Assembly (NCBI RefSeq): GCF_029227915.1 | Contig: NC_079882.1 | Coordinates: 4,402,001-4,466,000, forward strand | Direction of reading: 5' to 3' | DNA from: Hydractinia symbiolongicarpus | Lineage: Eukaryota > Cnidaria > Hydrozoa > Anthoathecata > Hydractiniidae | Length of the DNA stretch: 64,000 nucleotides | Part shown: positions 1-12,361 of the stretch, in pieces | How the letters are laid out: the number at the start of each line of letters is the position of its first letter | Numbering within the stretch: position 1 is the stretch's first letter | Translations under genes and position numbers: made by a program | The notes under the pieces: model-generated | The model's input: the letters and a program-made list of their open reading frames with translations, nothing else | Database searches by the model: none | Told to the model about the DNA's origin: nothing

Positions 1-2420
1 CAAAAAGCGAAAACTCACCAATTTATATCTTTTTTTTTTAATAGTGACTTTTATAGGTTGAGTAGAGGATTTACGTAAAGCTCAGAAAAGTGATTCATCA
101 AAGTGCTTGTCTTTTCTCAAGTTTATTAACTCGTTTTTTAGGGAAAATTGCTGGTTTTGAAAAACATTTTTGCAACACATCTTTTTATGTAGCATCCAGA
201 CTTAGCGTGGTAAAACAACCTTTAAATTTGACTTGTTAGCAAATAACAATATCAACAGCACTGTCAAATCTGTATATGTATATAAATGTATATGAGAGAA
301 GACTTCAATATTTAACAAGATGTATGATTACCGTAAACAAAAATTGTGTTAATGAAGATATAACTAAAACCAACTGATGCGTCTAACCTGTAACTTATCT
401 TTTCATAAAAGTTTGCAGTTTCTTTAAACAACCACAGGATTTAATCCACAGGAAATGCAAAAAAATTTAATCTATGTATCGTTTGTTTTTGTCTTTTAGA
501 TATTAAAATCAATGCTTATCACTGTGGCTTTTCTTTTCTCGCATTTTGCAATGTTGCTTAATATTTCTTGATGTATTATTTATGTATTATATAACTTTGC
601 TTCAAATTTTCTAGGAATAGTTTATGTTTTACGGTTGCTGGAAATATTAGCAAGTATGAAACAGAAATTTAAATAATAAACGTTCCGAAAGTAATATCAA
701 ATTATGAGCAGCAAAAAGATCTTGTATATTGGTAAGTTTTTGTTTTCTATTAAAAGGGCGTTCAAGCTTACTTGCCCTAAACCTAGCAAAATTTGCTGAG
801 CTACAACGAAATTAAGGTCTGTAAAGCTAATTTAGGATTCTTTAAAGCTGGCATTTTATATTTCCCTTTATCTTTATGACTTTAATGCAGACATAATCTT
901 GTATACACTATTCTCTCTTCATACATCCTCTTATAGTTAGTTGAATTTCTTAAGTCTTGTCATTTATATACTCGTGTTTTTCGATTCTCATTATTATTTT
1001 TTGATTTTCACCAGTGGGAGTAGTGTGATTATGTTTTGAATATATAACTACAGGGAACATTTATGTACTGTGCTTCCTATAGTTACAATATACAGATCGT
1101 TGTTAAGGCGTCTTGTTAATAGGAAGAAGAGAATTTTTCTGAGCCATTGGAGAGAAACATATATATTTGTTATTTTCTTCTGTATTTTATAAGAGAGCTG
1201 TACTCATAGTTTTGACTTTAAATCAGCATTACTTGGATTCACAGGACTGGAGGCTTTATAATTTTTACTTAGCTATATCTTCATCTACCATTTACTAGTA
1301 GAGTTTTCTCATAGGAGGACTTGCTGAGGAAGTTGATGATAAGATTATTCAAGCTGCGTTTATTCCATTTGGTGACATTCTTGACATTCAAATACCTATT
1401 GATTACGAAACATCAAAACATCGTGGATTTGCTTTCATCGAATTTGAATTAGCTGAAGATGCAGCTGCAGCAATGGACAACATGAATGAGAGCGAGTTGT
1501 ACGGTAGAACGATACGTGTAAATATTGCGAAACCTATGAAGAATAAGGAAGGATATTCGCGCGCTGTATGGAATAGTGATGAGTGGCTACAAGAACATGC
1601 TGTGGGTGCTGAGAAAAATGGGACCACAGAGAATGGTGATGAAAAAGAAAAAGGAGAAACAACTGATGAGGTAAACTCTCACATAATTTTAGTTAATTTT
1701 AAATTAGTCATTTTTGTAAACGTTAAATTTTACGTGTTTAGACATCTGGTGAACCAGCTGCTAAGAAGAGGAGAAAGAATCCAAAATGTTATATTGATGT
1801 TAGTATGAATGATCAATACACTGGCAGGATTGTTGTGGAATTGCGTGCTGATGTTGTACCAATGACTGCAGGTATGTGGGTTTAACCTGGTTGAAGAGGA
1901 CAGCATTTTAAATTGATAAATTTGTGCCTATAATTCAATTATCGCCTGCTTTAGTGAATTTTTACGTGGTTTTATGTTTACAAATTGGTGATCGTGTTGA
2001 AAAAATATTTGACACAAATTAACAACGTAAAACCTCTGCAAATCACGTCGATGGCTCCTAATAAAATCAAAATCGAAAGAAAGTAAAAAAGATTTTCGCG
2101 TAGATTTGATTTGGCGGACTATCAGAACTTTGCGTGTATATTTAACTTCAGAATTTTCCCGAAATTTCCAAACCTCTGTATATACTACCCGACTATCTAT
2201 CCTGTGAAAACAACAATGTGGCAATATGTTTTTTGGCAAAATACTTGAAATGTCAACTGGAATTTCATTTCATATTTTTGCAATGCCTAGGAAAATTTTC
2301 TTCATGAAAGTTATTTTTTACTTATGCAACAGGTGTTGAAGTGTAGATAAACTTCCTCGTGCAATATTGAATCTTAATTTGATTTTAATATGGTCTGGTT
2401 TCCCAAACGTTCTCATTTTA
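1..2420 (+). repeat. Segmental duplication, copy 1 (PPIE 5' region)
   Basis: This block matches 12858-15309 plus 22610-22673 almost base for base in direct orientation, covering upstream DNA, exons 1-3 and intron sequence of PPIE. The match starts at the window edge, so the true left boundary may lie outside. It stops at 2420; in copy 2 the same breakpoint falls only nine bases before exon 4. Differences are scattered substitutions and small indels, so the duplication is young. The single GCAATAT at 2361-2367 is the unoccupied form of the P-element insertion site found in copy 2. Confidence 0.93.
704..1871 (+). pseudogene. PPIE: PPIE 5' partial duplicate (exons 1-3 only)
   Basis: Three exons are visible: 704-731, 1315-1670 and 1742-1871, each with GT donor and AG acceptor. 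They encode the N-terminal RRM (RNP2-like ILYIGG, RNP1-like RGFAFIEF) and the linker up to the start of the cyclophilin fold. Phases agree with the complete gene downstream. Only one amino-acid difference from copy 2 was noticed (Asn instead of Lys in the acidic linker). The remaining cyclophilin exons do not follow; homology ends at 2420 in unrelated sequence. The frame is open with intact splice sites, so a transcript could run on and splice to exon 4 at 22683, across TMEM14 and the 417-aa gene, or end early as an RRM-only product. Called a partial copy because no catalytic domain is attached locally. Confidence 0.85.
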
Positions 2421-2973
2421 GAACGTCAAAAAGTCGTTGGTTTTATCCCCGTTGTCAAGTGCTAGCTATATAAGACACAGTCATCAGGGCATAACACGAG
2501 TCGTCACCTCCTATAGACCAATTTTATGCCAAATGTAACCTAGTTAAGACATGACAATATTCAATGGCTTTTAACACACTCCTAAGAAAAAATCACAAAA
2601 AATCTTTGTTCAAAATAGATATTTTAGATGCTAGCTAGCTAGCTACATGACTATAATTCCAAAATTGTCATTCTTTGTCAACTGTTAAATTGTTCATGTT
2701 AAAATGAAATTAATATATAACCTTAATTAGGTTATGTGTCGCTTATTAAGGTGATAATACGCAAAAATTTAATTAAGATTTTGGACTCGCATACTGTTTT
2801 AATGACAATCTTCATGAAACACCACATTTTGTTCTGTCATATTTATTTTCTTCCCACCTTTTTTCCTGCCACGCAGATGCCAGAACCCAAAGAACTTACC
2901 ACTGGAAATGTAAACAACTGAATTTATCTATTGGACCTTTAAACACTTTCAAACCGCTTTCTGCTCACTACTA
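2421..2973. other. Intergenic DNA, no gene seen
   Basis: AT-rich sequence between the duplication breakpoint and a small TIR element. It has a short AGCT-type simple repeat near 2630. Short open frames show no family resemblance. Confidence 0.6.
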
Positions 2974-3575
2974 CAGTACTGTGAAAAGGTTTGTTAACAT
3001 CGTGTTGGTGTAACGAGCGTGGTGCACACAAACCACGATAAAATTGTGATCTTTATGTATAACAAACATTTGAACATTCAAAAAGTTTTTCATTAGATAG
3101 AAATGTTTCTTTAGATCGCATTTTAAAAGTTTGTAATTGAAAAGTGGCGATAGAAATGTTTTTCTAGATCGCATTTTAAAAGTTTATAAACGAAAAACAT
3201 TGAAAGAAATGTTTTTTTACATCGCATTTTAAATGTTCAAAAACGAAAAGCGGCGATAGAAATGTTTTTTTTCATCGCGTTTTGATTCACGAACGATTAA
3301 AATCTATTATTTAGCTAGCTTTATGAGTGTTAATTTATATTTGCTGTCGGTTTTTGATTTAATTGATGAACTAATACGGTCTTTTATGTTTTACAATAGA
3401 AGTTACCCATCACGCACCCCACAGTATAATGTTTAATTTTTGTTTGTGTAGTCCACGAAACATGATCGTGAGGTCCACGATTGTTAAAAAAAATACGCAT
3501 TGTGGGCTATCGTGGTTCGTGCGTAACATGAAATAAACACAAACGGCGATGTTAACAAACCTTTTTGCAGTATTG
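2974..3575. mobile_element. Non-autonomous TIR element (MITE) with TA duplication
   Basis: The ends are inverted copies: left CAGTACTGTGAAAAGGTTTG onward, right the reverse complement of CAATACTGCAAAAAGGTTTG, matching for about 29 bases with about three mismatches. Both ends are flanked by TA (2972-2973 and 3576-3577), as in Tc1/mariner insertions. There is no coding capacity. The interior holds four 53-bp tandem units (about 3090-3290) of the same repeat that is expanded at 55625-56590. A mariner-type MITE is the simplest reading. Confidence 0.75.
3090..3290 (+). repeat. 53-bp tandem repeat, about 4 units
   Basis: Units contain GCGATAGAAATGTTTTTT followed by ATCGCATTTTAAAAGTTT and recur every 53 bases. 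They lie inside the TA-flanked MITE and match the larger array at 55625-56590. Confidence 0.88.
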
Positions 3576-5113
3576 TAGCAAAAATTGACAGGGTATATCC
3601 CTCAACATTAGTGATGCCACAACTAACGAAACTTCACAGATTTTTGTATGTGTACACATCATTCTTGTAGGTAAAAAAAGCATCAGTATCATGTATGCAG
3701 ACAATTCCATGAGACCCATGCGATTGCGCCCGCACATAAGGAAATGCTATCCGGGCGCAAAAATTACTAATCATTCTTGAAAAATTGCAATGTTCGCCTG
3801 AAAAGCTATTTTAGAACATTTAAAACATTTAAAATTCTTCTTTACTGAATGATTTAAACATTGAGCATTATTCATTAAAACATGGTTTATGTCTTGTGGT
3901 TTGACTTCCAATATTATTCTTGAATATAATTCTATTATTAAGGGAGATTTTTACGAAGCAAATTGAACAGCGAATTCGATGGTTTTTAATTTTCACAACA
4001 AAATAAATTAGACGCCAAATTCATTGTTTACAATGGTTAACCATGTTCTAATTGGTCTAAAACTAGCAGCGAAACCTTTAGCCGCGAAAAAGTAGGAATT
4101 GTTTTTTTTCGATGCAAAATCATAACAAACAAAACTGCACATACTCAGATACAATTCGCCGTCGAATTCGCTCAATTCGCTTTGTGAAAACCCCCCTTTA
4201 TCTTTGTTTTCATGTATTCGTAGAAAGTATATTGTTTTCAAATTCTTAACTACATGAAAATCTTTGCTTGAGAATTATTTCAAATATTTTTTTTCTTTCT
4301 TAAAAGAGAAATGTTATGCAATTGTATGCAAAAAATGTTTTGGCATTGCTTATTTGCAATTTAATTTTTTCTACAAGCTCTTGGAGGACCTGTTATATTT
4401 TTAGTACACATGCTACTAAAATAAATCTTCTGTGCATTCTCATTATTTTTTCTGAACAAATAGCTCTATTCTTTCAGTAAAAAAAACTTAAAACTTTATT
4501 TGTTAAAACGAGTCTGAAAATTGGCTTCGAAAGGAAATAAATGACCTGTGGTTTTAAAATTGTTATGACGAAAAGATATCCCTGGTTAAAAGGTAGAGTT
4601 GGACCAGGTTTAAGGGCAGTTTGACGCAGAAAACAAAATGGTAGGCAATAACAGTGAATACAATGTATTATGACATGGCCTCTCTCTTTAATCAATTCAC
4701 CTCTATAATATCTATGTGTTGAATGCATATCCCTGAAAAAATCTAAAATTACTGATGACATAAAATGTCAAAATTTGCTATTACTTAAATATGACATCAT
4801 AATTAATGCAAAATAATTAAATCTAAAATTCTTTAAATGTGAATATTTTGAGAATGAAAAGAGCTTTTTAAAAAATTAAAAAAAATTGTTAACCAACTTT
4901 ATAAACTCTATAATGTAAGTCCAACATCATTTTATACATTGGGTTCCCTTTAATGACCTTTAACATGTTATGACTTCTGCATTTACCCTCAACCTTTTTT
5001 CTTCTGGTCTTTTTTTTTTCTACTTCTTACGGTTTTAATTCTTTCTGCCCAGGTTGCTTATAAGCATGTTAATTGTGTTTATTTGTATAATTTAGAACGC
5101 TAACATATTGGAA
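3576..5113. other. Intergenic DNA upstream of TMEM14
   Basis: AT-rich sequence with only short, unrecognised open frames on either strand. It probably contains the TMEM14 promoter and 5' UTR, but no motif stands out. Confidence 0.5.
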
Positions 5114-8100
5114 ATGGCTACAGACTTTCCAACATATATATTTGCTGGGTTAGTTCTGTTAGGTGGGGTTACAGGATACTTAAAAAGGGGTAAGTAGACA
5201 TGTATGTGGACATGCTTTTTTAAAGGACCCACGAAACAGCTGTTGGTTTTTGACTTTAGTGACTTCACGAAAGTTGAGCTAATGGCAATGGAAAAGGTTA
5301 TGATTAAGTCTTTGTCATATAAATATTGAAGACGAGTGATGAGCCGTGCGCCTAAGCTTTAAATTATGAAGGCAAGGCATGTGATTTACAGCACGTCTAA
5401 ATTATCAAGGCGTGCAATCCCAAGGAAGATAATGCAGCTAAAAATACATTGTTCATTTCCTTTTATTGGCCGTGTAGTTAACTCGGATTGCACAACAAGG
5501 CCGTAAAATTCACTTTCGTTTTACTTATGGCTTAAGCATGCGTTGAATTAAAATGGGAAATTCCCTTGCCCTCTTCAAAATTATTGGAAAATGCCAAACA
5601 AAAAAATCAAGAAAAGTTTTTTAAAAGTTTAAAAGTTAGAGTTAAAAGTTATTTTTTTCATAAAAAGTGACGATACATTTTCCACACAGACCTTAAAATT
5701 AGAATTTACGTTGCCAATATTTTTATATAAGAAAGCTGGCAATACTCTACAAAAACATTTCTATCACCGTTCTTCTTTCCTAAACTTTTAAAACGTGATC
5801 TAAAACAGCATTTCTATAGCTGCTTTTCGTTTATAAACTTTTAAAATGCGATCTAAGAAACATTTCTAATCTAAATGATTAAATTTTTCTGTTCGTGAAC
5901 TTCACAAACAGAAAAATTTAATAATATTTAACTCAGAACATTTCAAGAGAAAATAAAATGATTAACTCAGGCGTGCTTCCTTTTGCTCATCTACAGTAAA
6001 AATGAACACTTTAGAAGTGTGATATTTCGCACGTCTAAAGTAAACCAGGCGTGTGCAGAGGCGTACCCGTGCGATCGCATGCCTTATATGACAAAGCCTG
6101 GATTACTGAGGACAAAAACAACAACCTAAATCATCCTAAATATCATATTGGGCATCCAAATATAACTGAAAATGACAGAAAAGTTTCCTACATATATTGG
6201 ATATCCATGATTTATTCAACATAAGTACTCTTTTTTGCTTTTTATTCAAACTTTCTGATGAAAAAACTTCAAATCTAAGTCTAAGCAACAACAACTTTAA
6301 AGGTGCACTCCAGTGAAAAAAAATATTTGAAAAAAAAATTATTTTGTTAAGACTTACTTATACAGGTATACATCTTCAATTTCAAATAAATTTGCAAGGT
6401 CGCGTAAAGTTGAGAGGACTAGGTCGAATAAATGAGCATACATCACATCGTGCAGAAAGTCTGTGAGCTCAGCAGCGCACCTTCTAAAAGTTTGTTTACT
6501 AACTGTTTACATTGTTCGTTCATAAAATGTCTTGTAATAATGGTGAAGATTATAACTTAGAAAACTTAGAATCGGATGAAAAAGACCTTACAAAGCTACA
6601 GTCATACGACTCTGGACCTCTTGTGTCTCACAAGGGAGAAATTAATAATGATGCAAAGTGACAAGGTGTCTTTTACTGACTCAAAGCAACATTCTTAGCA
6701 AAATATTTTCTTTTTAAAGAAATTAAAAATATATTTAATCGCTTTTTTTACATTCCTTTTGTCAAAAAACTTTATCATTTGCTTCAGTAAAAAATCCTTT
6801 TTACTTTACAAGCCAATTTACTTTTATTTAACAGTTCAGCAATATCTTTCCTCTGCACACGCTTTTTCGCACACAAATGCAAACCAATTTTATGTAATGT
6901 TGGAATTTTCTCCGTGATGGAGGACCATTGAAATGCATGATCGAAAGATCAAATAATGTTTGTGTCGTGATAAGTTGGTAAAACGAGGGTATTAATATTG
7001 TATAAATGAAAATCATTCTTATGATTATGGTAGGTCATAAATGCGTTGCAGAAGCTACTGATTTATAAGTGGTTGTTTTGACAAAGCTGTTTTATAAACT
7101 GCATTATCAGCATTACATGCAGCCTTAAACAGTAACAAAGATTGAAGAAAATGGGCACATTCACGCCCCGAAAATATTCAGCAGGTCCTTCCATCAAAAC
7201 AACTTCATTTTTGAAAAAAAAAGAATTGAATCTTGAGCGCTATGAAAGATACATGTGTAACTAAAAAAATTTTTTGTCAGTGTTTGTATTGGAAATTGGT
7301 ATAATGTTCTTTTATTTAATATAAAAATGTACAAAACGTTATTTGGTTGTGTTCTGTGGATATAAGTACAAATAATGAAATGAGAAGAAATGAGAAGCTT
7401 TGATCGCATTCACTAGCTAAAATGGCATTTTTACAAAGTTGAAATATATTTTAATATGGAAGTTTATTTCCTAAAGATTTCTTTTAAAAGAACTATCTGT
7501 GAAGTCTTACAAACAAATATAAAAACTTTAATCGCTTGGTAGATAGCCATTTTTGTTCAAGTTTTTCCTTTTTGACAGACAGGATTCTGTGAAATCTGAC
7601 TTCTTTACACTTCTTTGATCGATTGGTACATCGAAACGCAGAGCAACTAACTTTTTTTTCAAAGATTTAAACATAAATTACATACAAATAGTGTTTTCCG
7701 CGCTTGCTTAAACTTTGTATACAATGTGATGTCATTATTTATAATGGGGTCCAGTCCTAAATGAAATCGTGCCTGTCTGTTTTTTTAAGAGAAAAAAATT
7801 GAATATGCAAAGACTAGTACAACAGTTTTAAATAAGGAAAACAAGTGAAGTAAGTTTTTTTTGACTTCTTATGCTTTTCTAAGTACATATAAAACAAAAA
7901 AGAAAAAAGTGATTTTTACTGGAGTTCCCCTTTAAAATCTTTTTAGAAGTAATAAGTACCTTCTTATAGCTAGTAACATAGCATCTTTTAACAAATACAG
8001 CTCCCTCGTCAAAACGAACTTTCGATTGATACTTTATTCGGACAAACTTTCATGAGAGAAAATTTCGTGATTTCGCGTTTTTGGCCTTTTTTGCAAAGCC

Positions 8101-10785
8101 TTATCTTGCGAAACTTTCAAAAAGAAATATAGGCCACTTTTTCTTATAAGAACATAAAAAATAAGTTCAAAAATTTTGCAAATTTTTGGGCTCGCGAAAG
8201 ATTCTCCGAATAACTTATTTAATATATTTTACAGACAGTAGGTTATTTGACCACAAAAAGGATACCAAAAGAAAATTTTTTTTTCTCAGAAAATAAACTT
8301 AAAAAACTAGCAAATTCATTGTAAAAAATTAATTATTTATAAATAGATTGTCTACAAGTCTATAAGGGTTCTAAAGTGTGTATAATTTTTTGAACCTTGG
8401 CCTTTTAAATGGTCCATTTATTACATGCTATTCTATGCAAATTTTTCGGGATTTAGCTTATTCAACCGTTACGTAGTCCCTTTAATTTAGAATTTTTACT
8501 AAGAACTATGTTTAAAAGTTTGTTGAAATAGTCTGTGTGTAGAGTGAATAGGAGGATTATTAGAGTGTAATCCTGTGTTCTCAGTAGCCATTAAATGAAT
8601 TGAAAATTATCCTCAATTTTCCGATTTATTACAGAAGCAAACTATATTTACTCTAAAATATGGTACATAACCCTTTTCAAAAAATTGTGAAAGACTATAT
8701 ATATAGGAAAATATCTTTTAAGATTTACCAGCCCCTAATTTAGATTTCTGCATTAACCCTGATTACATATCTTTTTGGAGCAAATTAGCGAATCAATTTG
8801 TAAACAACTTTTTCATAGTTATTTAATTTCTATGTTTAGGTAGCATACCATCTTTGGCATCTGGAGTTATTTTCAGTCTCATATTGGCCTATGGGGCAAC
8901 ACAGACATCAAAAGACCCCAAAAATATATGGGTGGTATTAAGTATGTATATATTTTGTGGCCAATATCTTTTTTGTAAGGTGTGCTATTGCACTGGCGCA
9001 CACACCTTACCTCTTACAAACAATTCTTTGCACTGATTTTATCAAAATTTTAAATTCTATCCCCCTTGCCAAATTTTGGTTTGCCCTAGCAGAGATAATA
9101 ACTTTGACCATCTCCCAACCCATATTAAACAAATTTGATTTACGCTACACTGCACATGTACACAAAAAATTAATTAATACATGCAAAAGCCCAAACTTTA
9201 TCAAATAGTGACCAATCCTGCGCCTCTGAAAGCACACCAGCCCTTCAGTTATGGTGTTGCACAAAAATCTTCCTGTAAAATCCTGTTTATATAAAATATA
9301 GAATGGATAAATGTAATTTTTATTCTTCTTTCTAAATAATTATAAGCTAGAACTGGTTTAACATAAAATTTAGTGCTTTGGCATCAAGCACTGGATATTT
9401 CATTTGGCGAGGGTGGCGAGGTGGATTTATTGGAGGGAACGTCTATTACATCAGGGGAATATTTATTTAAAAAAAAATTAAAAAGGTGTTTAATTATTGG
9501 GGATATTTATTCTACAGAGTGTTAGAAGGTGAGGGGATGGTTATTTGATGTATTACAGTAATTCAAAAGATTGTAGACATGGTTGAGTTTGATAAAGCAA
9601 TATAGTCAGATGACAGTTCCATAAGAATGGTACATTGGAAAGGCCTTGTCAAAGATTATTTAGAAATTTTCTGTCATTCCCTTTAGTTTGAGTCCAAGAA
9701 TACAGTGAGAATAAGAGTCAGGTTGTTGTATAAAATGTGATTTAATGAAATTAAACATTTAGTTTTAATGGTAATAAGTGGAAGCTACCATCTTCTTTAA
9801 ATCACACTAAGATGATCTTTAAGGTGTTCTTTTGGAATTGTTACTTTTTTGTTTGTATTCTTTGTTTTCTCAGTTGTGATGAATATTTTATTATTGTTTT
9901 ATTTCTTGCTAAAGATGTTTTCTTTTATCATGATAATTGCATGCTTTTTTCAGTTGCAAGCATTGTTTTATTACTTGCCATGGGTTCCAGATATCATAAA
10001 AGTGGAAAATTTATGCCTGCTGGCTTTGTTTGTTTGCTCAGGTACTAGTTTTTTAAATCTACGAAGAAATCCTCTTACAAAAAGTTTTTAAAATTTGTAA
10101 TGCTTTTTTTTTTATAAAACGGCTTGTTTTCAATTTCATAACATTTAGGCGAAATAGGCAATTTATTCCGTCCAACTAAAAATGTAAAAAAGGTTCGCTT
10201 ATAACTTCAAGTAAATCATGTGCTTGATAGTGAGGTTAAAAACTACTTTAATGTGACTGTAGGAGCCTAGTATATCAACTCACTCTCCTTCAGGCACGAT
10301 TTAAAAATAAAAATTGTTTTTGCTGTTTGTAAAGTGACGAAAAATTCCCCAAACCTGTAGTTTGGCTGTCAAACTTTTTTGTCTACATACTAATCACATT
10401 TTTTTTAGTGCTTTAAATATCTGCAGACATCTTTTCATTTATAAACAACGTTGAAACGTGAACGAATCAAAGAAGAATGACTTTTCGCTGCAAACAACTA
10501 ATTAGTCAAAGTGCTTTTACATTTCATATTTACTAGCTTTTTTAAGTATTCTTTCAAGGATGTGTTTTTTGGTATGTTTATTGTAGTAGTTTTTCTATAA
10601 AGAGATGGGTATTTTATGTAAAGACTTGTTTTCCTTTTTATCATAGAATGGTAAGCTTTATTTGTGATTTATACAATGTTTATATAACGTTGATTAAGCA
10701 TAATGGCTTTTTTAATTGGTCCCTTTTTCGCACTGATGTACTTATTTCCAGTTTTGTATCCAAATTGAAGCACAAGGATAGGTAA
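5114..10785 (+). CDS. TMEM14: TMEM14-family mitochondrial membrane protein (4 exons)
   Basis: The coding exons are 5114-5189, 8840-8941, 9954-10041 and 10752-10785. Phases join exactly, giving 99 aa (human TMEM14C is about 112). Diagnostic pieces are GLVLLGGVTGYLKRGSIPSL at the start, a KDPKNIWVV segment and the near-invariant YHKSGKFMPAGF motif, with three to four hydrophobic helices. TMEM14 proteins are small inner-mitochondrial-membrane proteins; TMEM14C supports protoporphyrinogen IX transport for haem synthesis in vertebrates. Which paralogue this is cannot be decided. The short last exon (SFVSKLKHKDR then stop) is inferred from splice sites and phase and is the least certain part. Intron 1 is 3.6 kb and carries a Kolobok-like element. 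Confidence 0.87.
5755..5875 (-). repeat. Degenerate 53-bp repeat units, inverted
   Basis: Two to three units of the 53-bp repeat (CATTTCTAT..CG, then TAAACTTTTAAAA) appear in reverse orientation in TMEM14 intron 1. They match the arrays at 3090-3290 and 55625-56590. Confidence 0.75.
5878..5922. repeat. Perfect 16-bp hairpin
   Basis: ATTAAATTTTTCTGTT is followed after a 13-base loop by its exact reverse complement at 5907-5922. It lies beside the inverted 53-bp repeats and may be a remnant of a TIR element. Confidence 0.7.
6301..7931. mobile_element. Kolobok/piggyBac-like element with TTAA flanks
   Basis: The left end AGGTGCACTCCAGT and the right end (reverse complement AGGGGAACTCCAGT) form imperfect inverted repeats, each directly flanked by TTAA (6297-6300 and 7932-7935). 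TTAA target duplication is characteristic of Kolobok and piggyBac transposons, and the AGGG..CTCCAGT-type end resembles Kolobok. The 1.63-kb interior encodes no transposase; a 45-codon open frame near 6527 may be a remnant. Probably a non-autonomous derivative, sitting in TMEM14 intron 1. Confidence 0.6.
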
Positions 10786-11107
10786 ACTTGTCTTTTTTAA
10801 GTGTTAACCTCAGTTATTAACTTTTTTAAGTGATTCTGATATTTTCGCACACAAATTTACAATTTATTTAGAATTATGTGTGTTTTGGTGTAATTGTAAG
10901 CTGACATTCATATGTGTTAAATAACTAAAACTTTACTGTTTTTGGATTTGTAGCAAAATGTTTGTAAAAGTAAGACAACAAGGATATAATTTAATCCAAA
11001 GGTTTTACAACGACGTTAAGGAATGATGATTCCCTTTGTCTGGAAATGATTTTTTATTTTTAAAGAATTTTTTTCTATACTAGTTAACTATATAAATTAG
11101 CAGCACT
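10786..11107. other. Spacer between TMEM14 and the 417-aa gene
   Basis: Contains a 22-codon upstream open frame at 10958-11026, ending 82 bases before the next start codon. It could be an upstream ORF in the leader of the 417-aa gene. No promoter motif was identified. Confidence 0.4.
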
Positions 11108-12361
11108 ATGAGCTATGATATTAAATCAAGATTGAACATTGCAAATGAAGATAGCATTCCTGTTCTTAAACCAGATCATGTTTCGCTGGGAAAGTGTGTC
11201 ACATGTCATCAACTTGTTCGTAAGTATGCAACCATTAAGGACCTTGCCGTTGTTAATTTGTTACGAGATGGTGGAAAATTCCATGGCTTTAAAAAGATGA
11301 TGATTGAGTCGTCAGAAGAGGAAGGCTTTGCAAACATGCATCACGTGATATTGCTGTCATCACCAGATGACGTTAGAAAGGAAGTGTGTGTTCGACGTGG
11401 AAATAATCTTGAGGTAGATGTTGCCAAAATTAAGGAGGAAAATGATGCTGTTACTGATACAAACTCTCTTGTTTTAATTACTTACAATTCTGAAAAATAC
11501 TTAGATCTTTTTCACTTAGCCAATAAAAAAATAAAACATTACAAAATGATGATACCATCAGAAAATTTCAAAGTATACTTAACCTACCAGGTGTTCTATA
11601 TAATATTCAGAGATCAGATGTTGATGTTAAATTTTACTTTTGAGAAAGTTGTTACAAGGACTTATGATATGTCGTCAGAAAATAAAATAATCTCATTGTC
11701 TAGTAAAATGCTTGCAACCTGGCAGAGGTTAAATGGCATGCCTACCTTGTGTTGTGACTTCTTGGAGGAGAAACAGTCGGTAAGGCCAATCATAGTTTCT
11801 CCAGACACATTGCTCGATTTAATGGGAAGCAAAACACTAATAATTCCTGGAAATGCAAATATTCTTTGGCTTTCAGCAGGTTCCTCTAAATGTTCAATAT
11901 ATGTGTTTACCAAGTCCAAAGAACTTGTCTTTTGTAAAGCAATCTGTTTAAATTCTTTTTATCCAGAAGCAACTAAATTTTTGTTTGAACGATCATGTTA
12001 CTGCGCGAGTACGCAACAGGTATTTTTATTATACATCAAGGATGATGGGAAAAATGCAAGCAGTTTCATAATTATCATTGATTTACTGACACTAAAGGTG
12101 ACTAGCATTTTAGAAATGGAATTAACATTAAATCGAAAACCACATTTATTGATGTATCCGTCTAGAGATGGTAGTAAACTGTTTGTGCAAGAAACTTTTG
12201 AAAACAGAGTTATCTTTTTTCAGGTGTTTTCGCTAATACCTAGCGGATTCACGCTAACAAATATTACAAAGCAGTACATATGGAAAACGTTTTCAGAAGA
12301 GGAGGTTCAGCATGCAAATATCCCACAGAATCTTATTAAACAGCTTTTATTAGCTTATTAG
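11108..12361 (+). CDS. Unrecognised single-exon protein, 417 aa
   Basis: A long uninterrupted frame, starting at ATG 11108 and ending TAG, in DNA where other frames rarely exceed 100 codons. I do not recognise the family. Visible features are a CVTC pair near residue 35, a charged stretch around residues 75-110, and a C-terminal half rich in alternating hydrophobic strands (for example VFLLYIKDD, FIIIIDLLTL and VIFFQVFSL) that could form a beta-propeller-like fold. No signal peptide or clear membrane segment is seen. It has no introns, unlike its neighbours, so it may be a retrocopy or a lineage-specific gene. A possible poly(A) signal AATAAA lies at 12724-12729. Confidence 0.7.
   Translation: MSYDIKSRLNIANEDSIPVLKPDHVSLGKCVTCHQLVRKYATIKDLAVVNLLRDGGKFHGFKKMMIESSEEEGFANMHHVILLSSPDDVRKEVCVRRGNNLEVDVAKIKEENDAVTDTNSLVLITYNSEKYLDLFHLANKKIKHYKMMIPSENFKVYLTYQVFYIIFRDQMLMLNFTFEKVVTRTYDMSSENKIISLSSKMLATWQRLNGMPTLCCDFLEEKQSVRPIIVSPDTLLDLMGSKTLIIPGNANILWLSAGSSKCSIYVFTKSKELVFCKAICLNSFYPEATKFLFERSCYCASTQQVFLLYIKDDGKNASSFIIIIDLLTLKVTSILEMELTLNRKPHLLMYPSRDGSKLFVQETFENRVIFFQVFSLIPSGFTLTNITKQYIWKTFSEEEVQHANIPQNLIKQLLLAY

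Noticed and set aside
1403-1627. Minus-strand frames opposite PPIE exon 2 (also 14289-14513)
   Set aside because: Antisense shadows of the RRM exon, present in both duplicates because the DNA is duplicated.
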